Position numbers and translations under genes: made by a program
NCBI RefSeq assembly: GCF_017676385.1
Contig: NZ_JAFFZN010000030.1
Span: 36,765 to 100,764 of the forward strand
Reading direction: 5' to 3'
Length of the DNA: 64,000 nt
From: Streptomyces spirodelae
Lineage (GTDB): Bacteria > Actinomycetota > Actinomycetes > Streptomycetales > Streptomycetaceae
Shown: in pieces, positions 1 through 7,352 of the stretch
How positions within the stretch are numbered: the stretch's first letter is position 1
Layout: each line of letters begins with the position of its first letter
The notes under the pieces: model-generated
Seen by the model: only the letters and a program-made list of their open reading frames with translations
Told to the model about the DNA's origin: nothing
The model's database searches: none

Positions 1-965
1 GGTGGGGGTTCCGGATGCTCGCGGCGGTCGGCGAGGAACCGGGCGGTGCGCTGTACGGAGTCGGCGACGCGGCCCACCAGCGCGGTGTTCTCGGCTGCAC
101 CTGCGCCGTCCGTGCCGTTCCCCACGGCATCGCCTGGGCGCGAGCCTGCGTCGGCTGGGCGCGAGCCTGCGTCGGCTGGGCGGCCTGCGTCGGCTGAGGG
201 CGTGGCTTCCTCCGCGGGGCACATGTCCGCGTCGGCGGGGCGCGTGGGGCTTCCGTCCGCGCCGTCGGTGCGGCCCGTTCCTCGGACACCGCGGGCCGCG
301 TGTGCCGCTTCGCGGCCGATCAACGCGGCGACGGCGACGGCCTGGAGCGGTGCCGCACCCCGCGGGGCACCATCCAGGTACGGCGGGTCGAAGCGATGCC
401 AGCCGACGGGTGACCAGTGCCGTACGGGGACCAGCAGTGCGGTGCCGCTGGCGGGCAGCGGGATGCGCAGCAGATCGTGCTGGGGGCGGGTCGAGGCCGT
501 CTCCCGTACCCAGCAGCGCAGCAGGTGCTCCAACGCCGCGGCGTCGGCAGCCACCCGGACGTCCGGGTGCTCCAGCGGGTCGGGGTCCTGCGGAAGTCCG
601 CTGTCGGGCGCTTCCCGGTACTCGGCCGCCTCTCGGTCCTGGGCCGGTTCCAGGCGTTCGGAGGCTTCCAGGTGCTCGGCGGCCTCCTGATGTTCGGCCG
701 CTTCCTCACGTGCCGGATCGCCCGACCGGGGCTCGCCGGGCTCCGCCGCCGCGGACTCCGGTTCGGTGCGCCCCGGTCCTGCGTGCTCCAAGGGCCCGGG
801 CGCCTCGGGCGCTAGGTACGGTTGCGCGCGTTCGCTGTGCGCCGGTGATGCGCATTGCTGCGCAGCGAGGCGCCGCTCCTGTTGCGGAACCGTCGGCTCG
901 ATCAGGTCGGCGAGCCTCCGACGGACCGGTTCCTTCGGCTCGTCGGCTCCGGAGCGCGCGTTCAC
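1..965 (-). CDS. IucA/IucC-family siderophore synthetase, N-terminal part (3' end outside window)
   Basis: Only the first ~321 codons are in the window. The reading frame is open from a GTG at 965 with GGAGGA six bases upstream. Residues ~25-125 are a Glu/Ala/Pro-rich low-complexity stretch. Order then appears: LLRIPLPASGTALLVPVRHW around residue 165 resembles the N-terminal region of actinobacterial IucA/IucC (NRPS-independent siderophore synthetase) proteins, which ATP-dependently condense a carboxylic acid with an amine or alcohol. The part seen ends just after VADSVQRTARFLADRREHP. The ATP-binding and FhuF-like C-terminal halves would lie to the left. It is transcribed away from the protease pair. 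The family call rests on the N-terminal pattern only and the substrate cannot be read. An in-frame repeat lies at 136-195. Confidence 0.65.
   Translation of the reverse strand, partial: MNARSGADEPKEPVRRRLADLIEPTVPQQERRLAAQQCASPAHSERAQPYLAPEAPGPLEHAGPGRTEPESAAAEPGEPRSGDPAREEAAEHQEAAEHLEASERLEPAQDREAAEYREAPDSGLPQDPDPLEHPDVRVAADAAALEHLLRCWVRETASTRPQHDLLRIPLPASGTALLVPVRHWSPVGWHRFDPPYLDGAPRGAAPLQAVAVAALIGREAAHAARGVRGTGRTDGADGSPTRPADADMCPAEEATPSADAGRPADAGSRPADAGSRPGDAVGNGTDGAGAAENTALVGRVADSVQRTARFLADRREHPEPP
136..195. repeat. 21-bp tandem repeat, 2.9 copies, inside the IucA/IucC-like gene
   Basis: Two perfect 21-base copies (136-156 and 157-177) are followed by an 18-base copy missing three bases (178-195). 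The unit is a multiple of three, so it adds or removes whole PADAGSR-type heptapeptides in the minus-strand protein. This looks like a length-variable surface loop. Confidence 0.8.
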
Positions 966-1257
966 TGAAGTTTCCTCCGCTGGTGTCGACTGGGCGCGCC
1001 GGGCAGCGAGCCACTGTCCCCCATGCGCATCAACGAGGTGAACGTCGCCGGATCACGGGCCAGTTGAAGTTCCCCCTCCGGTTGGGGCGAAATGCGCGGC
1101 AATCCGGGGGCGCACTGCGACTCCACGTACGCCTGGGAACCGCTGACCCTGGTGTGCCCGTCCCGAACACCACCGGGCATAGTGGGGGCCGCCGCCCCGC
1201 CCGGCGCGGTGCATGACAAGTCAAGAGCACGAGATCCACATCAGGGGGAGTTCAGCG

Positions 1258-2481
1258 ATGCCATCGATAGCCAGGTCCGCGCGGCGCCGTCCGGCGCTGG
1301 CCGCGGCAGCGGTCGCCGCCGTGCTGGCGGTCACCGCGACGGCCTGCGGCCCGGAGGACGACAAGGCCGACGACAAGCCCAGCCAGGCGGCCTCCGAGGA
1401 CAAGCCGAGCCGCGACCTCAAGAAGGACCTGGGTCTCCCTGACGATCTCCCGAAGGATCTGCCGACCTCCCTCGACGACCTGGACGCCTGGAAGAAGGGC
1501 GCCTGGAAGAACTGGGACCGGGACAAGTGGATGAAGGAGGCCAAGGACTTCTTCAACCCGATCATCGATGACCTGTGGGACCCGGACCGTATGAAGGACG
1601 CGGACGGGAACGACCGCAAGGTCGACGACTCGGACATCGACGACAACCCAAGCGGCGGCGACGACGGCACCGGTGAGGACGAGCGCGTCACCGACCCGAC
1701 CCCGGACGCGGTCAAGGCCGCGGCGGTCAAGACTCCCTACACCTCGGACGACCTGCCCGTCGGCAAGGTGTTCATGGACACTCCCAAGGGTGCGATGGTC
1801 TGCTCCGGGTCGGTTCTGAAGGACCCCCGCCACCCGGGCAAGTCCAACCTGGTGGCCACCGCTGGTCACTGTGTGCACGGCGGCGCGGGCAAGGGCTGGT
1901 ACCGCAACGTGGTCTTCGTGCCGGACTACAACCCCAAGGGACTGTCGAACCAGCAGTTGGCCACCGCCTCCAAGAGTGACGTGGCCCCCGACGGCATCTG
2001 GTGGGCCAAGCGCGCCCGTACCACCAAGCACTGGATCAACAACGGTGCCGAGCGCGGCGGCAAGGGCGCGCAGCAGGACTTCGCGGTGCTCCAGGTGCAG
2101 CCCGAGGACAAGACCAGCAGCACATCGCTGGAGGAGAAGGCCGGCGGAGCGGTGAAGCCCTCCTTCAGCACTCCGCGGGTCAAGTCGCTCAAGAGCCTCA
2201 CCGCGGTCGGCTACCCGGCCGCGCCGCCCTTCGACGGTGCCCGGATGTACCGCTGCGCCGACAAGCCCGGCCGGCTGACGATCGACCCGGAGCAGCCCTC
2301 GATGTACCGCATCGGCTGCACCATGACGGCGGGCTCGTCCGGCGGTCCCTGGCTGGACGCCTCGGGCACCCGGCTGCTCTCGGTGACCTCCATCGGTCCG
2401 ATCACGGCTGACTGGCTGGCCGGCGCCCGTCTCGGCAAGGAGGCCAAGGCGGTCTTCGACTCGGTCAGCAAGGAGAGCTGA
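1258..2481 (+). CDS. lipoprotein trypsin-like serine protease (first of tandem pair)
   Basis: 407 aa. The ATG at 1258 is preferred to the upstream ATG at 1213 because AGGGGGAG lies 8 bases before it and the protein then begins with a typical lipoprotein signal (Arg-rich n-region, Ala-rich core, TATAC lipobox, Cys about residue 23). A charged linker of ~130 residues (KKGAWKNW region) follows, then a chymotrypsin-fold domain. The catalytic triad is visible: His204 in VATAGHC, Asp274 in QQDFAVL, Ser361 in GSSGGPW. It is predicted to be tethered outside the membrane and to hydrolyse proteins; no PDZ domain is present. The next gene starts 72 bases downstream and is a paralogue, so the pair is probably co-transcribed. 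Substrate unknown. Confidence 0.85.
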   Translation: MPSIARSARRRPALAAAAVAAVLAVTATACGPEDDKADDKPSQAASEDKPSRDLKKDLGLPDDLPKDLPTSLDDLDAWKKGAWKNWDRDKWMKEAKDFFNPIIDDLWDPDRMKDADGNDRKVDDSDIDDNPSGGDDGTGEDERVTDPTPDAVKAAAVKTPYTSDDLPVGKVFMDTPKGAMVCSGSVLKDPRHPGKSNLVATAGHCVHGGAGKGWYRNVVFVPDYNPKGLSNQQLATASKSDVAPDGIWWAKRARTTKHWINNGAERGGKGAQQDFAVLQVQPEDKTSSTSLEEKAGGAVKPSFSTPRVKSLKSLTAVGYPAAPPFDGARMYRCADKPGRLTIDPEQPSMYRIGCTMTAGSSGGPWLDASGTRLLSVTSIGPITADWLAGARLGKEAKAVFDSVSKES

Positions 2482-2553
2482 GCTCCCGTGCGTCCGGAAC
2501 GCCGTGCGCCTGACGCGCGCTTCGCACACCACTCTTCAGGGGGACCTTCCAGC

Positions 2554-3756
2554 ATGTCACGCATACGAACCGCCGGGCGCGGCCGTCCGGTACTGGTCGC
2601 CGCGGCGCTCACCGCTACCCTCGCCCTGACCGCCACCGCCTGCACCGGCGACGACGACGGCGAGAAGAAGGCGGACGCCAAGCCCGCCGCCTCCGAGTCC
2701 GCCGACAACTCCGGCAGCGACAAGGACAAGATCGGCATCCCCGACAAGCTGCCGAAGGACCTTCCCACGTCCCTGCAGGACCTCGACAAGTGGAAGAACG
2801 GCGCCTGGAAGAACTGGGACAAGGACCAGTGGGTGCGTGAGGCCAAGGACTTCGTCAACCCCTACATCAAGGGCCACTGGGACCTGGGGCGGATGAAGAA
2901 GGCCGAGGACAACGAGAAGAAGGTCCCCAAGAACATCGAGAGCACCTCGGGTGCCGCGAACACAGCGGAGCCCCGCCCGGTCAAGGCGGAGGCGGTGAAG
3001 ACCCCGTACACGCGCAACGCGGCCCCGGCCGGCAAGGTCTTCATGGACACCCCCGAAGGCCCGATGGTCTGCTCCGGCACGGTCGTCAAGGACCCGCGTC
3101 ACCCGGGCAAGTCCAACCTCGTCGCCACGGCCGGCCACTGCGTGCACTCCGGCAGGAGCGGCGGCTGGCTGCGCAACATCACCTTCATCCCTGCCTTCAA
3201 CGACAAGGGCCGCTCCATGCCCGCGGTCAACAGCGCCCCGCCGCAGGAGGTCGCCCCGTACGGCGAGTGGTGGGTGAAGTGGGCGCAGACCAGCAACTAC
3301 TGGATCCAGAAGGGCGCCAAGTCCGGGGGCGGCGGCTCCCAACAGGACTTCGCCGTGCTGCGCGTCGAGCCGGTGAACAAGTCCGGCAAGTCGCTCGAGG
3401 AGACCGTGGGCAACGCCGTCAAGGTCAACTTCCGCGCCCCTTCCTCGTCCCGCATCCGGGGCGTGAGCAACTACGGCTACCCGGCGGCGGCGCCCTTCGA
3501 CGGCGCCCGGATGTACTCCTGCACCGACCGTCCCGGCGCGCTGACGATCGACCCGTCGCAGCCCGCGCTCTACCGCATCGGCTGCACCATGACGGGAGGC
3601 TCCTCGGGCGGCGCCTGGCTGATCAAGGGCAAGGGCGGCAAGCCGGAGCTGATCTCGGTCAACTCGATCGGCCCGCACCCGGCCACCTGGCTGGCAGGGC
3701 CACGGCTGGGCCCGACGGCCAAGGCGGTCTTCGACGCCGCCAGCCGAAAGGGCTGA
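2554..3756 (+). CDS. lipoprotein trypsin-like serine protease (second of tandem pair)
   Basis: 400 aa. ATG at 2554 with AGGGGGACC upstream; an upstream in-frame start at 2488 would put charged sequence before the signal peptide. The layout is the same as the preceding gene: lipobox ending TATAC, acidic linker with the same KNGAWKNWD block, then a trypsin-like domain with His195 (VATAGHC), Asp265 (QQDFAVL) and Ser351 (GSSGGAW). Similarity to its neighbour runs the full length, including the unusual linker, so this is a tandem duplication rather than two acquisitions. Both keep the triad, so both should be active. A bidirectional terminator follows at 3827-3871. Confidence 0.85.
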   Translation: MSRIRTAGRGRPVLVAAALTATLALTATACTGDDDGEKKADAKPAASESADNSGSDKDKIGIPDKLPKDLPTSLQDLDKWKNGAWKNWDKDQWVREAKDFVNPYIKGHWDLGRMKKAEDNEKKVPKNIESTSGAANTAEPRPVKAEAVKTPYTRNAAPAGKVFMDTPEGPMVCSGTVVKDPRHPGKSNLVATAGHCVHSGRSGGWLRNITFIPAFNDKGRSMPAVNSAPPQEVAPYGEWWVKWAQTSNYWIQKGAKSGGGGSQQDFAVLRVEPVNKSGKSLEETVGNAVKVNFRAPSSSRIRGVSNYGYPAAAPFDGARMYSCTDRPGALTIDPSQPALYRIGCTMTGGSSGGAWLIKGKGGKPELISVNSIGPHPATWLAGPRLGPTAKAVFDAASRKG

Positions 3757-3799
3757 CCGGCACAACCGAAGGGCTGACCGGCACAGAGTGACCGGCACA
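3744..3799. repeat. short direct repeat spanning the stop codon of the second protease
   Basis: A ~20-base unit (CCGAAGGGCTGACCGGCACA) occurs at 3744-3764 (with one extra A) and 3766-3785, with a partial third copy at 3789-3799. The first copy contains the TGA stop of the protease gene, so the duplication looks like slippage at the gene end. Confidence 0.75.
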
Positions 3800-3826
3800 G
3801 CGCTCACTCGGCACCGCTGAGTACAC

Positions 3827-3871
3827 ACAAGGGCCCGTCCCTCCCGGTCTTCGGGAGGGACGGGCCCTTGT
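3827..3871. terminator. strong bidirectional terminator between protease and hflX
   Basis: Perfect 20-bp inverted repeat, ACAAGGGCCCGTCCCTCCCG at 3827-3846 with its exact complement at 3852-3871, and a 5-base GTCTT loop. It lies between the convergent ends of the protease gene (3756) and hflX (3897), so it can stop transcription from both sides. Confidence 0.9.
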
Positions 3872-3896
3872 CGGCGATCGTTTCTGGTGTGCTCGG

Positions 3897-5396
3897 CTAC
3901 TGCCGGGCGGCCAGCGGCTGGAAGGCACGCAGCTCCGCTGCGAGCTCCTCGTGCACCCTCGCCTTGAGCAGGGTGCCCTGTTCGATGTGCTCCTCGGAGA
4001 GCACCTCGCCCTGGTTGTGCACCCGGGAGACCAGCTTGCCCTCGGTGTAGGGCAGCAGCACCTCCAGCTCGACGGAGGGACGCGGCAGCTCGTTGTCGAT
4101 CAGCTCCCGGAGCTCATCGACGCCCTGCCCGGTGCGGGCCGAGACGGCGAGCGCGTGTTTCTCGGCGTGCAGCAGCCGCTGCAGAACCAGCGGGTCGGCG
4201 GCGTCCGCCTTGTTGATCACGACGATCTCGGGCACGTCCGCGGCGCCCACGTCACGGATCACCTCGCGTACGGCGGCGAGCTGCTCCTCGGGCGCCGGGT
4301 GTGCGCCGTCGACCACATGGAGAACCAGATCTGCGTCGCCGACCTCCTCCATCGTGGAGCGGAACGCCTCCACCAAATGGTGCGGGAGGTGCCGGACAAA
4401 GCCGACCGTGTCGGCCAGCGTGTAGGACCGGCCGCTGGGCGTCTCCGCCTTGCGCACGGTCGGGTCCAAGGTGGCGAACAGCGCGTTCTCCACCAGCACG
4501 CCTGCACCGGTGAGCCGGTTGAGCAGCGAGGACTTGCCCGCGTTGGTGTAGCCGGCGATGGCGACCGAGGGCACCTTGTTGCGGCGGCGGTCCTGCCGCT
4601 TCACCTCGCGGCCGGTCTTCATCTCCGCGATCTCCCGGCGCATCTTCGCCATCTTCTCGCGGATGCGTCGCCGGTCCGTCTCGATCTTGGTCTCACCGGG
4701 ACCACGCGTCGCCATGCCACCTCCCGCGGACCCGGAGCCACCGCCACCCATCTGCCGGGAGAGCGACTGACCCCAGCCACGCAGCCTGGGGAGCATGTAG
4801 TTCATCTGTGCCAGCGCCACCTGCGCCTTGCCCTCCCGGGACTTGGCGTGCTGCGCGAAGATGTCGAGGATCAGCGCCGTGCGGTCGACGACCTTCACCT
4901 TGACGACATCCTCGAGGTGGATGAGCTGACCAGGCGTCAGCTCACCGTCGCAGACGACAGTGTCGGCGCCGGTCTCCAGGACGATGTCCCGCAGCTCGGC
5001 AGCCTTGCCGGAGCCGATGTAGGTCGCCGCATCCGGCTTGTCACGGCGCTGGATGACACCGTCGAGCACCAGTGCTCCGGCCGTCTCGGCGAGGGCCGCC
5101 AGCTCCGCGAGAGAGTTCTCTGCGTCCTGTGCCGTACCGGAGGTCCAGACGCCGACCAGCACCACGCGCTCCAGGCGCAGCTGCCGGTACTCAACCTCTG
5201 TGACGTCCTCCAGCTCGGTGGAGAGACCGGCCACTCGCCGCAGCGCCGCCCGGTCGGAGCGGTCGAGCTGATCACCGTCACGGATCTCGTCGAACGTATG
5301 ACTGAGAGCGACGTCCTCTTCCATCAGGGCGTCGGCTCGGCGGTTCGTCGGGACGATGCGCTGGCCGTTCTGTGGAAGGGAAGAGGAGTGGGTCAA
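3897..5396 (-). CDS. hflX: GTPase HflX
   Basis: 499 aa from a TTG at 5396 preceded by AAGGA at 5-base spacing; a longer reading to 5483 has no RBS. The N-terminal HflX domain (to about residue 230) carries the family pattern around ELEDVTEVEYRQL and the Gly-rich linker GGGGSGSAGGG. The GTPase domain follows: G1 GYTNAGKSS at 282-290, G3 DTVGF about 328, G4 NKAD about 394. HflX binds the 50S subunit and splits stalled 70S ribosomes, notably after heat or antibiotic stress. The family and the link with dapF and miaA in actinobacteria are well established. It ends 26 bases from the shared terminator. Confidence 0.95.
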   Translation of the reverse strand: MTHSSSLPQNGQRIVPTNRRADALMEEDVALSHTFDEIRDGDQLDRSDRAALRRVAGLSTELEDVTEVEYRQLRLERVVLVGVWTSGTAQDAENSLAELAALAETAGALVLDGVIQRRDKPDAATYIGSGKAAELRDIVLETGADTVVCDGELTPGQLIHLEDVVKVKVVDRTALILDIFAQHAKSREGKAQVALAQMNYMLPRLRGWGQSLSRQMGGGGSGSAGGGMATRGPGETKIETDRRRIREKMAKMRREIAEMKTGREVKRQDRRRNKVPSVAIAGYTNAGKSSLLNRLTGAGVLVENALFATLDPTVRKAETPSGRSYTLADTVGFVRHLPHHLVEAFRSTMEEVGDADLVLHVVDGAHPAPEEQLAAVREVIRDVGAADVPEIVVINKADAADPLVLQRLLHAEKHALAVSARTGQGVDELRELIDNELPRPSVELEVLLPYTEGKLVSRVHNQGEVLSEEHIEQGTLLKARVHEELAAELRAFQPLAARQ

Positions 5397-5636
5397 GTGG
5401 ATCCTTAAGGTCGAGGGAAGCTTATGTACCGCACAACGCTCCGGCTGCGGGGAAGATTCCCCGGCGCCGGGCCCGGGTGCCAAAGGGCCGCTCCCGCGCT
5501 GCCGCGCCGCGCGGCCACAAGGATGGTCGCACGGCGCGGCGGCGCCGTCACCCGTATTTGCCGCCGCTTCGCCGTTCTCCGCTGGGCCTCGGGGCCTTCG
5601 GGTGGCTCCCCGGGGCCTGGTGGCGCCTGAGGGAAC

Positions 5637-5663
5637 CCTGGGGCTCCTCAGTGGCTCCCCAGG
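5637..5663 (-). terminator. possible terminator after the aminopeptidase gene
   Basis: CCTGGGG (5637-5643) pairs with CCCCAGG (5657-5663) across a 13-base loop, 25 bases past the aminopeptidase stop. There is no U-run, and several alternative pairings with neighbouring CCCTGG motifs are possible. Confidence 0.4.
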
Positions 5664-5687
5664 CTGCCCAGGGACCCCTGGCGGCTT

Positions 5688-7247
5688 CTACCGGTGGTGG
5701 TGCTCGCCCGCGCCGGGGAGCGACCTGGCCGGGCCCGCGCCCGCCCTGCCTGTCGGTACCTTGGCCGGCTTCTTCTGGGTCCAGTCGGGGTGCCCCGGCA
5801 TGGGCGGGGTGGTCTTCCCGTAGAGCCACTTCTTCAGGAACGCGCTCTGATCCTGGCCGGAGACCCTGCCGGCCAGGGCGATGAAGTCGGCGGTGGTGGC
5901 GTTGGAGTCGCGGTACAGGCTTGGCCAGAGGCGCTCCAGCCGGGCGAACGCCTGCTCGCCGATCCGCTCACGCAGCGCGTACAGCACCACTGCGGAACCG
6001 TTGTAGACGATAGGGCTGAAGAGCTGGATCTTCCCGCTCTTCCGCGCGGGAAGCAGCGCGGCGGGCGGCCCGTAACGCTTGCGCCAGGCGTCGGACTGCT
6101 CGTACGAGGCGCGTGCCCGCGTTTCCACCGAGAAGCCGCCCCGCTCGGCGGCGTAGGCCCACTCGTACCAGGTGGCATGCCCCTCGTTCAGCCACAGGTC
6201 GGTCCAGCGGCGCGGGGAGACGCTGTTGCCGTACCACTGGTGTGCCAGCTCGTGCACCATCAGTGACTCGCGGTACCAGTCCGGGTACTTGCGCGAGGAG
6301 AGCAGCTGCTGTTCGAAGAGCGAGAGCGTCTGTGTCTCCAGTTCGAATCCGGTCCGCGCCTCGGCGACCAGCAGTCCGTAGTTCTCGAACGGGTACTTCC
6401 CCGCCCGCCGCTCCATCCAGACGATCTGGCGCGACGTCTCGTTCAGTACGGGCTCCAGCGCCTTGCGCTGACCGGTGGGGACGACGTGGCGCAGCGGCAG
6501 CCCGTGCGGTCCTGCCGAGTGCACGACAGTGTTGCGGCCGATCGACACCTGAGCCAGTTCGGTGGCCATGGGATGCCTCATCCGGTACGTCCAGACGGTG
6601 TCCTCTCCCACGCTGGCCCGGCCGGCCGGCAGCCCGCCCGCCACAGCGGTCAGGCCCTGTGGTGCCCGCACCCGGAAGGTGAACATGGCCTTGTCCGCCG
6701 GGTGGTCGTTCGAGGGGAAGACCCGGTGTGCGGCGTCGGCCTGGTTCGCCATGGCCAGACCGCCGTCATCGGTGCGCACCCAGCCGCCGTTCTTGATGGT
6801 GGGGTCGCTGGTGTGACGGACCTCGATATGCAGATGGCCACCGCGCCGCAGGGCAGCGCGGGGGGTGACTACGAGATCCTCCCCCGCCCTGGCGTACCGC
6901 GCGCGCTGCCCGTTGACCTCGACCGAGCGGATGTCCCCGGCCGCGAAGTCCAGGTTGAACCTGTCCATGGGCCCGGCGGTGACCTGCGCGTCGATGACGG
7001 TCCGTGCGGTGAGCGGTTTGCTGTTGTCGCCGCTGTAGTCGAAGGAGATGTCGTACGCGCGGACGTCGTAGCCGGGATTGCCCAGGTGTGGGAAGAGGTG
7101 ATCGCCGATCCCGACCGCCTTGGGCGCCGGCAGCGCGGCGCCGACCAGGGCGAGCGCCGTGGCGGTGACCGTACAGGCGAGGGCACCGCGCCGTGCGACA
7201 GGTGAGCGTGGTCCGGCGGGTGCGCGTGTAAGGGCTGTGAGGGCCAT
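5688..7247 (-). CDS. secreted M1-family zinc aminopeptidase
   Basis: 519 aa. ATG at 7247; the RBS is weak. An N-terminal signal peptide (Arg-containing n-region, hydrophobic core residues ~20-40) points to export. Residues ~55-250 are the beta-rich N-terminal domain of M1 peptidases. The gluzincin site is complete: HELAHQW at 332-338 and the third zinc ligand Glu355 in NEGHATWYEW, 18 residues after the second His. The C-terminal helical domain is short (~519 residues in total against ~850 for pepN), as in many secreted actinobacterial M1 enzymes. It should remove N-terminal residues from extracellular peptides. It lies downstream of the RSH gene on the same strand with its own 105-base leader. 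Confidence 0.85.
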   Translation of the reverse strand: MALTALTRAPAGPRSPVARRGALACTVTATALALVGAALPAPKAVGIGDHLFPHLGNPGYDVRAYDISFDYSGDNSKPLTARTVIDAQVTAGPMDRFNLDFAAGDIRSVEVNGQRARYARAGEDLVVTPRAALRRGGHLHIEVRHTSDPTIKNGGWVRTDDGGLAMANQADAAHRVFPSNDHPADKAMFTFRVRAPQGLTAVAGGLPAGRASVGEDTVWTYRMRHPMATELAQVSIGRNTVVHSAGPHGLPLRHVVPTGQRKALEPVLNETSRQIVWMERRAGKYPFENYGLLVAEARTGFELETQTLSLFEQQLLSSRKYPDWYRESLMVHELAHQWYGNSVSPRRWTDLWLNEGHATWYEWAYAAERGGFSVETRARASYEQSDAWRKRYGPPAALLPARKSGKIQLFSPIVYNGSAVVLYALRERIGEQAFARLERLWPSLYRDSNATTADFIALAGRVSGQDQSAFLKKWLYGKTTPPMPGHPDWTQKKPAKVPTGRAGAGPARSLPGAGEHHHR

Positions 7248-7321
7248 GGGACATCGCTACCAGCGGCCGGTGCCGCTGCTGACGTGACCGGTGCGCGTCC
7301 ACCCGAAAGGGGACGCACACC

Positions 7322-7342
7322 GCCCGGGTGCGGCAACCGGGC
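7322..7342 (-). terminator. hairpin downstream of the RSH gene
   Basis: GCCCGG (7322-7327) and CCGGGC (7337-7342) form a 6-bp stem with a 9-base loop 10 bases after the RSH stop. A second imperfect stem (7291-7318) follows. Either could attenuate read-through into the aminopeptidase gene. Confidence 0.45.
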
Positions 7343-7352
7343 GGACGGCCCG

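Noticed and set aside
320..709. 129-codon minus-strand frame in the left end
   Set aside because: Its composition is Arg/Pro/Thr-rich; the neighbouring minus frame gives a continuous IucA/IucC-like protein with an RBS.
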